This document shows positions 6,714 to 15,749 of a stretch of 36,561 nucleotides of DNA, piece by piece. Position 1 is the stretch's first letter; each line of letters opens with the position of its first letter. The notes beneath the pieces are model-generated. The model made no database searches. It had not been told where the DNA came from and saw only the letters and a list, made by a program, of their open reading frames with translations. This stretch comes from Salinarchaeum sp. (GTDB taxonomy: Archaea > Halobacteriota > Halobacteria > Halobacteriales > SKNY01): positions 1-36,561 of the forward strand of contig SKNY01000117.1 in the NCBI GenBank assembly GCA_007123105.1, written 5' to 3'. The position numbers were made by a program, and so were the translations under genes.

Positions 6714-9700
6714 TGGACAGCGACAGCCGGCAACTCTCGATCCGGTCGCTCGAGCTGCGGCGTGCGCCGGGACTTGGGAATGACACCGTCCACCTCTCGG
6801 GTCTCGCCGAGGGGGTAACGGTGTGCTTTGGGCCGAACGCAATCGGGAAGACGACGTTGGCACGGACGATCGAGGCGATCCTTTGGCCGGACGCGGCCGA
6901 GAACGGTACCCATGCAGTCGCCCATCTCACACGTGGGGACGAGCGGTGGCGGATCGAGCTCGATCACGGCAGCTGCACGTACCAACGAGACGGCTCGCCG
7001 GCCGATCCGCCATCCTTACCGGCAGTGCACGAACGCCACCGGTATCGGCTTCCGTTACACGAGCTCCTGGATGCGGACACGCAAAACGAACCGTTCGCCG
7101 AAACAATCAGGCGGGAGTCCGCCGGCGGGGTCGATCTGGCCGCCGCACACGAGGCGTTGGACTATCAGTCAAACCCGAGTACCCGGAACGTCGGCGCGTA
7201 CCAACGGGCAGTCGAGGCGATCGAGACATACGAGGAGGCGACCCGTACCGCCCGAGCATTAGAGCGGGACCGCGAGAACCTCCCCGACTTGCGGGCAGCC
7301 CGCGATCGCGCCCGCCGGGCCAAAACCGAGGTACGGCTACTCGAGGACGTACTGGCCTTCCACGAGCGGGAACGCAAGCTGGCGGCAATCGACGCCCAGC
7401 TGGCCGCGTTTCCGGACGTGATGGACGCAGTGGACGGCGACGAGGCCGACCGGATCGAGGAGCTCGACGCCCAGATCGCAGAATGGGAAGCAACCCGGAC
7501 GGCGGCGGTCGACCAGCAGGAGGAAGCGACAACCGCACTGGCGTCGACAGCCCTCCCGACCGGAGGCGTTCCCGACGGAGAGCTGGATCAGCTCCGACAG
7601 TGTCGCGACCGACTGGCGGAGCTCGAGCGGCGCGCCGACCAGCTCGAAGAAGACCTCGGCGCCGCACGAGAAACGCGAGAACGACGGCGGACAGATATCC
7701 CGATCGATGTCGAGCCCGCGGATCTGGCCGATCTCGAACCCGTCTCCTGGCGCGAACTCTCGGCGTTCTCCCGAGCAGCGATCACAGTCACGGAACGGGA
7801 GGAACGTGTCAGAACTATGACTCGATGGGCGAATGCCCATACAGACGAACCACCGCCGGACCTCGAGCCGCTGGAACGGGCGACGATCGCCCTCGAACAC
7901 TGGCTGGCCGCGGGCGGGGCACAACGGGACGACGAACGGTACCTGCTCGCCCTCGTCGTCGGGTCCGCTGTCACCGTCCTCACGGTCGGCACGCTCCTGG
8001 GCATCGTCCTTGGACCGGTGTGGATGACCGTCGGCGTGCCAGGACTGGTCCTGCTGGTCGCGCTCCTCTGGTATCTCTACGGCAGGCGAACCGGGACGGA
8101 ATCGCGGGCAGCCCATCGATCGTCATTCCCGGCAACCCAGGTTGTGCCGCCCGAGGCCTGGACCGAAGCGGCGGTTCGAGACCGGTTGTTCGGTCTCTAC
8201 GACGCGATTGCCGAACGAAAACGAATGACCGAGGGAATCAGACAGCGCGAGGCAATCGATCTCGATGCAGCACGCGATCAACTCGAGACCCGGCGGCGTG
8301 AACTCGTGGCAATCCTCGGTGCCGCGCCCGAGTCGACCGATGTCGAACTCACCGTCGCCATCAAGCGGATCCTCGACTGGCAGGAGGCCGACGAGCGCGT
8401 TCGGGAGCTAGCCACACGCCTCCAGAAGATCGACGACCAGCAGGCGGCTACGATCGATGCGATCAATGTAACCACCGAGCCATACGGGTGCGATTCGGTT
8501 ACGACAGCTGGCGAGGCAACCGCGGCGATTCGAGGGCTAGAGGTACGCGAACGCGAGCGCAAGGAAGCCGCCGCGACGATCGAGCGGGCCGGGGAGATGC
8601 AAGAAGAGGCTCTCGACCGAATCGCCACGCACGCCGTCGATCGCCGGTCGGTGTTTGCGTCACTCGACCTCGACGAGCACGATCTCGCCGGGGTGGGGGA
8701 ACTGTGTGACCACGTCGAGGAGTACGAACGACTACAGGACGAACGCAATCGAGCGCGGGGGGCGGTGGCGGCAGCCCGGTCGGAGCTGGCCGACCGCGAA
8801 GCGTTCGATCCGTCGATGTTGGATGCGGATCCGGCGACCCTGGAGGCCGAGTTGGTCGACGCCCGGGCCAGCGCGGAGGAATACGACGAACTTGCGGCCC
8901 GGGTCACAGAAATCGAGACGAAAATCGACGCGGCGAAGACGGAAACCGCGGTGGCGGACGCCCACCTCGAGCGCGAGCGCGCGTTAGATGAGCTCGCTGC
9001 ACAACGTAACGCGGACGTGGGGCGGATGGTCGGTGACGCTCTCGTCGATCACCTTCGCGATTACGGCGTCGAGGCAGAACGCCCGGCGGTGTTCGAGCGG
9101 GCCCGCGAGCTGTTCGCACAAATTACCGCGGGCGCTTGTCGACTCGAGTTCGACGACGCCTCGGGTGCGTTCCGCGCGTACGACACGGTACAAGAGCGGG
9201 GACTCGCACTCGACGAACTCTCGAGTGGTACGCGCGTCCAGCTGTTATTGGCGGTACGGCTCGGCTTCGTCGAGCGTCGCGAGGGCGAGACAACACTGCC
9301 GCTACTGCTCGATGAAACGCTTGCGAACTCCGACGACGAGCGGGCGCGGGCGATCATGGAATCGTTGATCGCGCTGGCAAGAGACGGCCGAAGCGTCCTG
9401 TACTTTACGGCGAGACGCGATGAAGTCAGAATGTGGGAGCGCGCATTGGCCGAGGACGGAACCGTGGCGTATTCGATCGTGGATCTGGCAGCGAAGCGGG
9501 ACATCGAACCGACGGTCGGCCTTCGCGGTGCGGTCGATCGCGAGGTGATTGCTCCCGACCCGCCAGCACCCGAATGTGACGATCTCACAGCCTACGGCGA
9601 GGCGCTCGAGGTGCCGTCGATCGACCCGTATGGCGGGATCGGCGGCGTCCATCTCTGGTATCTCGTCCCCGACGTCGATTCGCTATATGCGGCGTGTGCG

Positions 9701-10180
9701 GTCGGGATCGAACGGTGGGGCCAACTCGAGACGCTTTGTGAGGTCGGGGCGACAGCGGAGATCGGCCTCGATGCCGAGACAATCGAGATGCTCGAGCTGC
9801 GGGCGCGGGCGCTCGAGACGATGCTCTCGTGCTGGCGCGTCGGCCGAGGTGAACCGATCGATCGGGCAGTGCTCGAGAAAACGGATGCCGTCAGCGACAC
9901 GTTCATCGAGGAGGTAACCGCGCTCGCCCGTGCGAATGACGGCAACCCACAGGCAGTCGTCGACGCATTAGTGGCCGGGGAGGTTGCCCGATTCCGCACG
10001 GAGAAGGCCCGAGCACTGGAGGCATACCTGTACGAGCAGGGTTACCTCGAGGACGACAACCCACTGCCCGACGAGGAAATCAGAACGGCGACGTTCCGGA
10101 CGTTCCTCGATGGCGGTCTGTCGGTCGAGAAGGCCGATGCCGAGACCACGGAGCTGCTCGAGCGGACCACGATAAAATAG
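6713..10180 (+). CDS. Rad50/SbcC/YhaN-like ATPase with membrane hairpin and C-terminal extension
   Basis: An ATP-binding-cassette ATPase of the SMC/Rad50 type, 1156 residues from GTG 6710 (numbering used here) or 1155 from ATG 6713, which has the better ribosome site. Walker A is FGPNAIGKTT (40-49), the signature motif LSSGTRVQ (837-844) and Walker B LPLLLDE (863-869). Long Glu/Arg/Ala-rich coiled coils occupy most of 190-400 and 480-800. At the apex, where Rad50/SbcC carry a CxxC zinc hook, there is instead a hydrophobic pair of helices (about 410-462, ALVVGSAVTVLTVGTLL and VGVPGLVLLVALLWYLYG), predicted to span the membrane as in YhaN-type proteins. I see no CxxC hook. After the ATPase head comes an extra helical domain of about 220 residues (935-1156). 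The upstream nuclease is its partner. Likely role: an inner-membrane-tethered nuclease complex in DNA-end processing or defence. Confidence 0.85.
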   Translation: MDSDSRQLSIRSLELRRAPGLGNDTVHLSGLAEGVTVCFGPNAIGKTTLARTIEAILWPDAAENGTHAVAHLTRGDERWRIELDHGSCTYQRDGSPADPPSLPAVHERHRYRLPLHELLDADTQNEPFAETIRRESAGGVDLAAAHEALDYQSNPSTRNVGAYQRAVEAIETYEEATRTARALERDRENLPDLRAARDRARRAKTEVRLLEDVLAFHERERKLAAIDAQLAAFPDVMDAVDGDEADRIEELDAQIAEWEATRTAAVDQQEEATTALASTALPTGGVPDGELDQLRQCRDRLAELERRADQLEEDLGAARETRERRRTDIPIDVEPADLADLEPVSWRELSAFSRAAITVTEREERVRTMTRWANAHTDEPPPDLEPLERATIALEHWLAAGGAQRDDERYLLALVVGSAVTVLTVGTLLGIVLGPVWMTVGVPGLVLLVALLWYLYGRRTGTESRAAHRSSFPATQVVPPEAWTEAAVRDRLFGLYDAIAERKRMTEGIRQREAIDLDAARDQLETRRRELVAILGAAPESTDVELTVAIKRILDWQEADERVRELATRLQKIDDQQAATIDAINVTTEPYGCDSVTTAGEATAAIRGLEVRERERKEAAATIERAGEMQEEALDRIATHAVDRRSVFASLDLDEHDLAGVGELCDHVEEYERLQDERNRARGAVAAARSELADREAFDPSMLDADPATLEAELVDARASAEEYDELAARVTEIETKIDAAKTETAVADAHLERERALDELAAQRNADVGRMVGDALVDHLRDYGVEAERPAVFERARELFAQITAGACRLEFDDASGAFRAYDTVQERGLALDELSSGTRVQLLLAVRLGFVERREGETTLPLLLDETLANSDDERARAIMESLIALARDGRSVLYFTARRDEVRMWERALAEDGTVAYSIVDLAAKRDIEPTVGLRGAVDREVIAPDPPAPECDDLTAYGEALEVPSIDPYGGIGGVHLWYLVPDVDSLYAACAVGIERWGQLETLCEVGATAEIGLDAETIEMLELRARALETMLSCWRVGRGEPIDRAVLEKTDAVSDTFIEEVTALARANDGNPQAVVDALVAGEVARFRTEKARALEAYLYEQGYLEDDNPLPDEEIRTATFRTFLDGGLSVEKADAETTELLERTTIK

Positions 10181-10195
10181 GCGGGCTGGCCCACC

Positions 10196-10624
10196 TTAGG
10201 CAGGCGAGTCCAGCACGCCGAGTTGCTCGAAGAAGTCGAGGTTATCCCAGTAATTGATGTCCTCGACGGCCTTTCCATCCTTGAATCGATTCAACGTCAT
10301 GCCACTAATCTCGACGGTTTCACCGGTTGCCTCGATGCCAGCAAACGTACCCTCGTGGGTGGCCCCCCACGTGAAATGGGTGATCACGACGTCCCCATCG
10401 GTGAGGAAATCATGGAGTTCGAAGCTGACGTCCGGAAATGCCTCGCGGGTGGCCTGAATGTATTCCATGTAGCTGTCGATGCCGTGCATGTCCTCCTCAC
10501 CAGGGACCCTGAGCAGTACGTCATCGGCGAGTACCTCGTCTAGGTCATCGAGATTACCGCTCTCGATGATCTCCCAGATCCGCTCGGTTGCCTCCTTGTT
10601 GGATAGTTCGAGTGCTGTTGCCAT
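10196..10624 (-). CDS. SnoaL-like polyketide-cyclase/ester-cyclase family protein
   Basis: A 142-residue protein from ATG 10624; a GTG nine bases upstream would add three residues. The sequence fits the SnoaL-like NTF2-fold family: an N-terminal helix (ATERIWEIIESGNLDDLDEVL), then HGIDSYMEYIQATREAFPDV, FELHDFLTDGDVVITHFTWGATHEG and a C-terminal EISGMTLNRFKDGKAVED. These proteins form an alpha+beta cone whose pocket can isomerise, hydrate or simply bind small molecules; most haloarchaeal members have no known substrate. It is transcribed towards the ATPase gene and ends 15 bases from it. Nothing in the neighbourhood identifies its substrate. Confidence 0.85.
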   Translation of the reverse strand: MATALELSNKEATERIWEIIESGNLDDLDEVLADDVLLRVPGEEDMHGIDSYMEYIQATREAFPDVSFELHDFLTDGDVVITHFTWGATHEGTFAGIEATGETVEISGMTLNRFKDGKAVEDINYWDNLDFFEQLGVLDSPA

Positions 10625-10784
10625 AGTTATCACTGCTTCTGCACCATCGGGATGGCTGTCTGAGAAGCACTCACTAGTAGACCGGCCGAGCGCAAATAGA
10701 TTGTGCTATAACGTACCACGCGAGACTGTCTTGCCGGTCGACCCCGTCCTGTCGGTACATCCGGCACGAGTAGCCGTCAACCGA

Positions 10785-11180
10785 TTATTCCAGCTCTTCG
10801 AACTGTCGGAGACCATCCTCAACCGTCTCCACTAGTTGATTGCGAGCGACCGCGAGGTGCTCGATGGCAGTACGGTGGATGGGATAGACCCGGGGGTGGC
10901 GCCGGACCGCCGAATCGAGTTGTGGTTGTTCGAGTAGCCACATGAGCACGGATTCGAGTGCTGTCCGATCGCCTCGACGGGCCGATGACCATGCATCGTG
11001 GCCAGTGACGGGCGAACGAAGCGGTAAGTCATCAAGGCTCCGCCGGTCCTTGTGATTGTCCAGATGCACGTTGAAACTCTCAACTGCCATGTCGTACGTT
11101 TGTGCGTCCTCGTCTAGCTGGGCAAGGGTAATGGCGAAGAGGTCATGAGGAGTGGGTTCGGGGGGAGGATGGTCGTCCAT
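10785..11180 (-). CDS. Hypothetical helical protein
   Basis: A 131-residue acidic, mostly helical protein without transmembrane segments or recognised motifs (DLFAITLAQLDEDAQTYDMAVES; ALESVLMWLLEQPQL). It ends in an amphipathic helix, VARNQLVETVEDGLRQFEELE. It is considered real because its composition is typical of haloarchaeal proteins, GC3 bias is normal, and a good TATA box lies about 23 bases before its ATG. No function can be given. Confidence 0.6.
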   Translation of the reverse strand: MDDHPPPEPTPHDLFAITLAQLDEDAQTYDMAVESFNVHLDNHKDRRSLDDLPLRSPVTGHDAWSSARRGDRTALESVLMWLLEQPQLDSAVRRHPRVYPIHRTAIEHLAVARNQLVETVEDGLRQFEELE

Positions 11181-11198
11181 AAATTGTCAGTTATCATT

Positions 11199-11206
11199 CT
11201 TATAGT
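11199..11206 (-). promoter_or_regulatory. TATA box for the hypothetical protein gene
   Basis: On the minus strand CTATAAGA is centred about 23 bases before the ATG at 11180, the position expected for a leaderless transcript. Confidence 0.55.
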
Positions 11207-11546
11207 CGCAGCGGGAACGCAATTCTGCCACGGCTGCTGACCACAGGTGGTCGACGTAGGTCGTTTTATGTATGTAGGGAAGACTGATAGATGAATTAAT
11301 CGACCTGACCGTTAGATAGAAAAGGAGGAACGGAACGGGAACAGCACGTCTGGATGTGAAGAGTTCCACGACGAGCATCGTCTACGCCAGCTCACCCAAC
11401 CTCGGCGTACCCGTTGGCTAGACAGTCCCATGGCGATTCATTCGATTTAGCGTTTCCTGGCGGCCATCACCCACGTCCCGCGGTCGCGAGACCGTCGCAT
11501 CGAACGGAGTGGTGGGGTCAATTCGTCCGAGATACGTCGAAGACGA
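11207..11546. other. Gene-free stretch downstream of trpB
   Basis: This region between the hypothetical gene's promoter and the trpB stop is locally AT-rich around 11260-11320. A 63-codon minus-strand ORF covers part of it, but it overlaps the promoter and has a non-haloarchaeal composition. I see no RNA gene or terminator I would defend. Confidence 0.4.
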
Positions 11547-12677
11547 TCACGTATCCACGAACCGGCCTACGTCTTTGTCGCCGCGACCGCTGAGATTGAC
11601 GAGGATTCGGTCGTACTCATCGGCGAGATTGATCGCGAGCGCCAGGGCGTGCGCCGATTCGATGGCCGGGATGATCCCTTCGGTTGCACACAGCTCACGA
11701 AAGGCGGCTTCGGCGTCCGAATCGCGGACAGCGGTGTAGGTTGCCCGGCCCATTTCGTCGAGGATCGCGTGTTCGGGCCCAACACCCGGGTAGTCGAGCC
11801 CGGCCGCGATCGAATGGACCTCCGCGTCATCACCGATCGTCCGCGTCTTCATGCCGTGGATCACCTCGGTCGGGCCATCCATCGCAATCGGAGCGGCGTG
11901 TCGATGGGCATCGATACCGCCGCCTTCGGCGCCGTGGAAGGCGACCGGATCATCCTTGAACGCGTGGAAGAGACCGATGGCGTTCGACCCGCCACCCACA
12001 CAAGCAACCGCCGCGTCCGGGAGGCCGCCGTGCTGATCAAGCATCTGTTCGCGCGCCTCCTTGCCGATGACCGACTGGAACTCTCTGACGAGCCGTGGAA
12101 ATGGATCTGGCCCGACGACACTTCCGATGAGATAATGGGTGTCTGCGATGTTCTCGACGAAATCTTCGAGGGCAACGTCGACAGCCGTGGCGAGGTCCTG
12201 GTCGCCGCGCTCGACCTCGTGGATTGTTGCACCCAACAGCTCCATGCGCTCGACGTTCATGCGTTGGCGGTCGGCGTCCTGTTTGCCCATGTAAATTTCG
12301 ACCGGAATGTCCACGTACGCTCCGGCCATCGCGGTCGCGACGCCGTGTTGGCCAGCGCCAGTTTCGGCGATCAACCGTGACTTTCCCGCCTCCTTGGCCA
12401 GTAAGGCCTGGCCAATCGTGTTGTTCAACTTGTGAGCGCCACCGTGCAGGAGGTCCTCACGCTTGAGAAAAATGTCGGCCCCGACGCGCGTCGAGAACGT
12501 GCGTACGTGGGTGACCGGCGTCGGCCGGCCGGCATACTCCGCGAGGACGTCCCGAAACGACGTCCGAAAGTCGTCAGAGCGAACGATCTCCTCGTATGCC
12601 CGCCCGAGTTCGGCAAGCGGTTCCTCGAGGGCAGGTGGAACGTGGCGACCGCCGAATGTGTCGTGATCGAGGGTCAT
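11547..12677 (-). CDS. trpB: Tryptophan synthase beta subunit
   Basis: A PLP enzyme condensing indole with L-serine to give tryptophan. The ORF extends to ATG 12701, but a TATA box sits over that codon, exactly 26 bases before the second ATG at 12677, so I take the latter (376 residues). The PLP lysine lies in LLHGGAHKLNN (Lys83), the phosphate-binding loop is GGGSNAIG, and SGRGDKD lies near the C-terminus. ETGAGQHG and GLDYPGVGPEHA are TrpB signatures. Length and the HGGAHK motif fit the TrpB1 class; the loop before AGLDYPGVG is a few residues shorter than I would expect. No trpA, trpC or other tryptophan gene lies next to it, although haloarchaeal trpB is normally clustered, so it may be a second copy or a stand-alone indole-salvage enzyme. 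Confidence 0.95.
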   Translation of the reverse strand: MTLDHDTFGGRHVPPALEEPLAELGRAYEEIVRSDDFRTSFRDVLAEYAGRPTPVTHVRTFSTRVGADIFLKREDLLHGGAHKLNNTIGQALLAKEAGKSRLIAETGAGQHGVATAMAGAYVDIPVEIYMGKQDADRQRMNVERMELLGATIHEVERGDQDLATAVDVALEDFVENIADTHYLIGSVVGPDPFPRLVREFQSVIGKEAREQMLDQHGGLPDAAVACVGGGSNAIGLFHAFKDDPVAFHGAEGGGIDAHRHAAPIAMDGPTEVIHGMKTRTIGDDAEVHSIAAGLDYPGVGPEHAILDEMGRATYTAVRDSDAEAAFRELCATEGIIPAIESAHALALAINLADEYDRILVNLSGRGDKDVGRFVDT

Positions 12678-12699
12678 ATCGGAGGCAAGTAGACGGGGC

Positions 12700-12706
12700 A
12701 TTAAAT
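12700..12706 (-). promoter_or_regulatory. TATA box for trpB
   Basis: ATTTAAT on the minus strand is centred 26 bases before the ATG at 12677. It overlaps the upstream in-frame ATG, which argues against that codon as the start. Confidence 0.6.
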
Positions 12707-13092
12707 CGATATCCGTACGACCGACACACAGTGGGAGTCAGACACAGGATGTGACCCCGTTCACCGTTCCAATGACGGTAGTGGGGATGCGGTGCTGTCT
12801 GCTGGTGTGGGGCGACGTGGTGGAGCAAGCCACGGACATCCTGCTCGGGGGTGCACGAACACATATCGAACGAACGGCGTTAGCAGTGAATCATCAACCC
12901 GTTGGGGTGGTACGGTCTGGTCGTCCGGAACGGCGAACTCTACACAGGGGAGGATAACATGCCCGTCCACGATGTATCACGGCCGCGACCCAGCGAGGTG
13001 GCCCGCCATCCGTCACCTGAACCGGTACCGGGAGAGCACTACGGACACACCCTGGCACAACACTCAAAGAATACGCTGGTGTGTTCTTCAGT
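12707..13092. other. Divergent intergenic region between trpB and the EEP-family gene
   Basis: Short ORFs overlap in several frames. One + frame from 12902 (GWYGLVVRNGELYTGEDN) reads like protein for about 30 residues but then runs antiframe into the next gene and has no recognised family; it may be a remnant or chance. No RNA gene is seen. Confidence 0.35.
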
Positions 13093-13848
13093 ATGCGAAC
13101 GATCGCCTACAACGTCTACGGTGCCACTGGGTTTCCCGAACCGCCTGAGACGGTCGACGGTGCAAACGCCGGCGACATCGCCCGAGAGCTCGATCGGTTC
13201 GAGCCGACGATTGTCTCGTTCGCCGAAGCACCACCCCGCGAAACAGTCGATTCGTTCGCCGCCGAGCTCGGGATGGAATCAACCTTCTTTCCCAGTCGCG
13301 GTGACTGGCCGGGAGCGATCTGTAGCACCTATCCAATTGTGAACGCATGCCCGCTCCAAGATGAGCTCGCCGAATTACCCGCAGATCTTCTCACCCGCCA
13401 CGGCGGCCGTGCCGTCCTGGAGACACCGATCGGCGAGGTCGTCGTTTACTCGTTACACCTCTTTCCCCACGGAGATGCCCACGATCGTCGCCTCCGTGAG
13501 ATCAGTCGGGTCCGAGCGTTGATCGCGGAGGATCTGGCAGATGATCGTTCGGTGATCCTGCAAGGAGATCTCAACCACCCCCCAACGGGGCCGGAATATC
13601 TCGAATGGCGGTTGCTGGGGCTCATCGATGCGTATGCCGCCGTCGGGACCGGCCCCGGAGCCACCATCAAAGCCCACGACCCGAACCGTCGGATCGATTA
13701 CGTTTGGGTCGACGCCTCGCTTCGTGACCGCATGACGGACGCCCGTGTGATCCGCACGCCTCCGTTCGGTCCTGGCGATCCCGGAGACGAGCTCGCCGGC
13801 CGGTTTCTATCCGATCACCTGCCCGTATCGGTGACGTTCGACAGCTAA
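13093..13848 (+). CDS. Endonuclease/exonuclease/phosphatase family protein
   Basis: A 251-residue protein from ATG 13093 (MRTIAYNVYG); a GTG at 13081 would add four residues. The EEP-fold catalytic set is present in order: Asn7 (AYNVYG), Glu45 (VSFAEAPP), the His of YSLHLFPH, GDLNHPP, RRIDYVWV and the closing SDHLPVSV. These residues bind Mg and the scissile phosphate, as in exonuclease III, DNase I and phosphatases. The protein has no signal peptide and no DNA-binding appendage, so it could act on nucleic acid or on a small phosphate ester. It is short for an AP endonuclease and lacks obvious ExoIII-specific motifs. It is transcribed divergently from trpB. Confidence 0.85.
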   Translation: MRTIAYNVYGATGFPEPPETVDGANAGDIARELDRFEPTIVSFAEAPPRETVDSFAAELGMESTFFPSRGDWPGAICSTYPIVNACPLQDELAELPADLLTRHGGRAVLETPIGEVVVYSLHLFPHGDAHDRRLREISRVRALIAEDLADDRSVILQGDLNHPPTGPEYLEWRLLGLIDAYAAVGTGPGATIKAHDPNRRIDYVWVDASLRDRMTDARVIRTPPFGPGDPGDELAGRFLSDHLPVSVTFDS

Positions 13849-14007
13849 GCGCATTGGCAGCGCCGCCGTTCGTGACAGATCGGACCCATGCGGTGTGATT
13901 GGCTGCGATCACGGCCTCGAACGCTGTACCGGCGAGCGGCTGGTATCCCGACCGGGCAACCCCGGTGAGATACTTTCAAGGTCGGCCACGAGTCGAGAGA
14001 ACATTCG

Positions 14008-15060
14008 ATGCCCGCACCCACACTCATCTACGGGCCTTCATTTCCGGACCGCTGCCGGGCAGCGCTCGACCGCACCGACCATGCTGGTACCCAATGTCCG
14101 GATACCGTGCTCGTCCTCGAAGAGAACGCTCGCCGAGAGAACGGGTGGATCAGACACTGGCAATCGGTGATGGGGGACCCTCGTTAGCACTCGAGGTGAC
14201 GCGCCTCGCGTCGGTCGTGAACCGGGCCCACGACCGGTTTGGCGAGCCGACATCAGAGATCTGTGCGCTCGAGCGGCGGCGCCGAATCCGAGGCGGTTGC
14301 CGGGCGAGCCGAAATCGACGACGCCATCGACACCATCCTGGATCTCGCCGACCAGCAGTATGCCTTTACCGCGGACGAGGACAGCGGCCTCGCGATGAAC
14401 GAGCGAGCCGCCACACTGGAACCCGGTGACGGGTTCAGTGCGTGTTCGACGCTGGACTGCCAGCGGCTCTTCGCGGCGCTTTGAGACGCAGTGACTACCG
14501 CCGACGGAAGCCGCTACTCGCGGTCACACTATTATGCGGGTTCGGCCACTCGCTGGTCCGACCATGACTCGGACCGAGAGCACGCAGCGCTTACGAAGGT
14601 GTGTGCGACGTTGAACGATGCACTGGCACCGGAAACGCGCGCGACAGCAACGTCTTGGCGGCCGAACAGGCGGCGCCGTCCGTGTTCGCATTCGCTCGGT
14701 TATGCCGGGCCGTCCGCGATGCCTACGACGACCGAAAGCGTACGCGTCGCGACCTGGATTAGGCCGATCCCATCGATTGGACCGTGGGCGTGCTCGCGTA
14801 ACTGTGTGCCAACGAGCCAGTAACCCGAACGTTGACGATCGGGTCGTATGTCATCCGACGACCGCCGTCGCCAGTTACCTGGCGGGACAGAGACGATCGG
14901 ATCCAGGCCGAATACGATATCGAACTGCCTGCACCGGACGGCGACCCCGGGACGGCCACGATAGGATCGACGGACGTTCGGAATCTGAGGTTGATTTGCC
15001 GGACGGTAGCTGGTGTACACTTCCGTCCTCGACCACGTATAGCTACGACCAGCACTGAAA
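14008..15060 (+). pseudogene. Decayed helicase-nuclease (AddAB/UvrD-like) remnant
   Basis: Protein-like text runs through this region on the + strand but jumps between frames. It starts at ATG 14008 (TLIYGPSFPDRCRAALDR), hits TAG at 14185, then continues in other frames as LALEVTRLASVVNRAHDRFG, AEIDDAIDTILDLADQQY, EHAALTKVCATLNDAL, FARLCRAVRDAYDDRKRTRR followed by an in-frame TAG, EYDIELPAPDGDPGTATI, and finally SEVDLPDGSWCTL up to TGA near 15058. Pieces such as VNRAHDRFGEPT, the Y-x2-RK-x3-R-x-LD segment and the terminal VDLPDGSW remind me of UvrD/AddA helicases and their PD-(D/E)XK nuclease tails, with large deletions. At least four frameshifts and two nonsense codons are needed, so it is inactive. 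That it is decayed coding sequence is fairly sure; the family is tentative. Confidence 0.5.
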
Positions 15061-15090
15061 CTCCGGTCGATGTCCCACCGCCCCAGACGG

Positions 15091-15375
15091 TCAGGATTTC
15101 GCTCCAGCGATATACAGCACCGAGAAAAGAAGTCCGATTGCGATCAGGACCTGGAGCGCCGATCCAGTCTGATACCCGAACGTCGCGGTAAAGATCGGTT
15201 CGGTCACGTGGGCGAATACTAACAACCCCAATCCACCGCCGAGCGCGGCGATTGGGACGACGTGAGCACCGGGCTTGCCGAGAATACCGAAAGGCAGGCC
15301 GATGACGCCGACGAGCAGCACGAAGATGCCAATGAACAACACCACGGGATTCGGATCGCCGATCACGTGCCCCAC
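15091..15375 (-). CDS. Small three-helix membrane protein
   Basis: A 94-residue protein from ATG 15375, composed almost entirely of three predicted transmembrane helices: VVLFIGIFVLLVGVIGLPFG, VVPIAALGGGLGLLVFAHV and ALQVLIAIGLLFSVLYIAG. Short polar loops separate them and it ends in AKS. No functional motif is visible. The hydrophobic regularity and codon usage make a chance ORF unlikely. It lies between two decayed loci and has no partner gene. Confidence 0.72.
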   Translation of the reverse strand: MGHVIGDPNPVVLFIGIFVLLVGVIGLPFGILGKPGAHVVPIAALGGGLGLLVFAHVTEPIFTATFGYQTGSALQVLIAIGLLFSVLYIAGAKS

Positions 15376-15749
15376 CTCGGTTGGGACGCAACGACCGTCC
15401 AGGACGTGAACGCTCGAACGTACCGACTGGAGGCCGACTCGTCCGTTCGCAGATCAGTGGCATCAACCGGCATGGAATAATGTGATAGCTACCAAACCAA
15501 AAAGGTTCTATGAGAATCGGTCGTTTGACGGGATCACCCCGTGATCAGTGTCCCCCAGGAAAGTCCATGACACCATCGACTCGCTCCGCGCCGGACAATG
15601 CCAGTACTAGATTGTCATATAGCTATACCAACGGCCAAAATGATTTAATCGCCCGAACCCGGGACAAGCGCCTCTGTCCTTGTCTATAGATAATTTCGGC
15701 CCCAGAGATTTGCGACAGCTAATGACCTCCAGTATAGATACGGATCCAT
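15376..15749. other. Gene-free stretch with a small palindrome
   Basis: It is AT-richer than its surroundings between 15600 and 15760. A perfect 6-bp inverted repeat GATCAC/GTGATC with a CCC loop lies at 15532-15546. No ORF here shows haloarchaeal coding character. Confidence 0.4.

Noticed and set aside
6823-8301. 492-codon + ORF inside the ATPase gene
   Set aside because: Arg/Gly-rich frame-shadow of the ATPase coiled-coil region; GC-rich coding DNA produces long alternative frames.
11187-11378. 63-codon minus ORF upstream of the hypothetical gene
   Set aside because: It overlaps that gene's TATA box and its composition is unlike haloarchaeal proteins.
12902-13342. 146-codon + ORF starting GWYGLVVRNGELYTG
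   Set aside because: The first 30 residues look protein-like, but the rest overlaps the EEP-family gene in a wrong frame, so it is not a gene as it stands.
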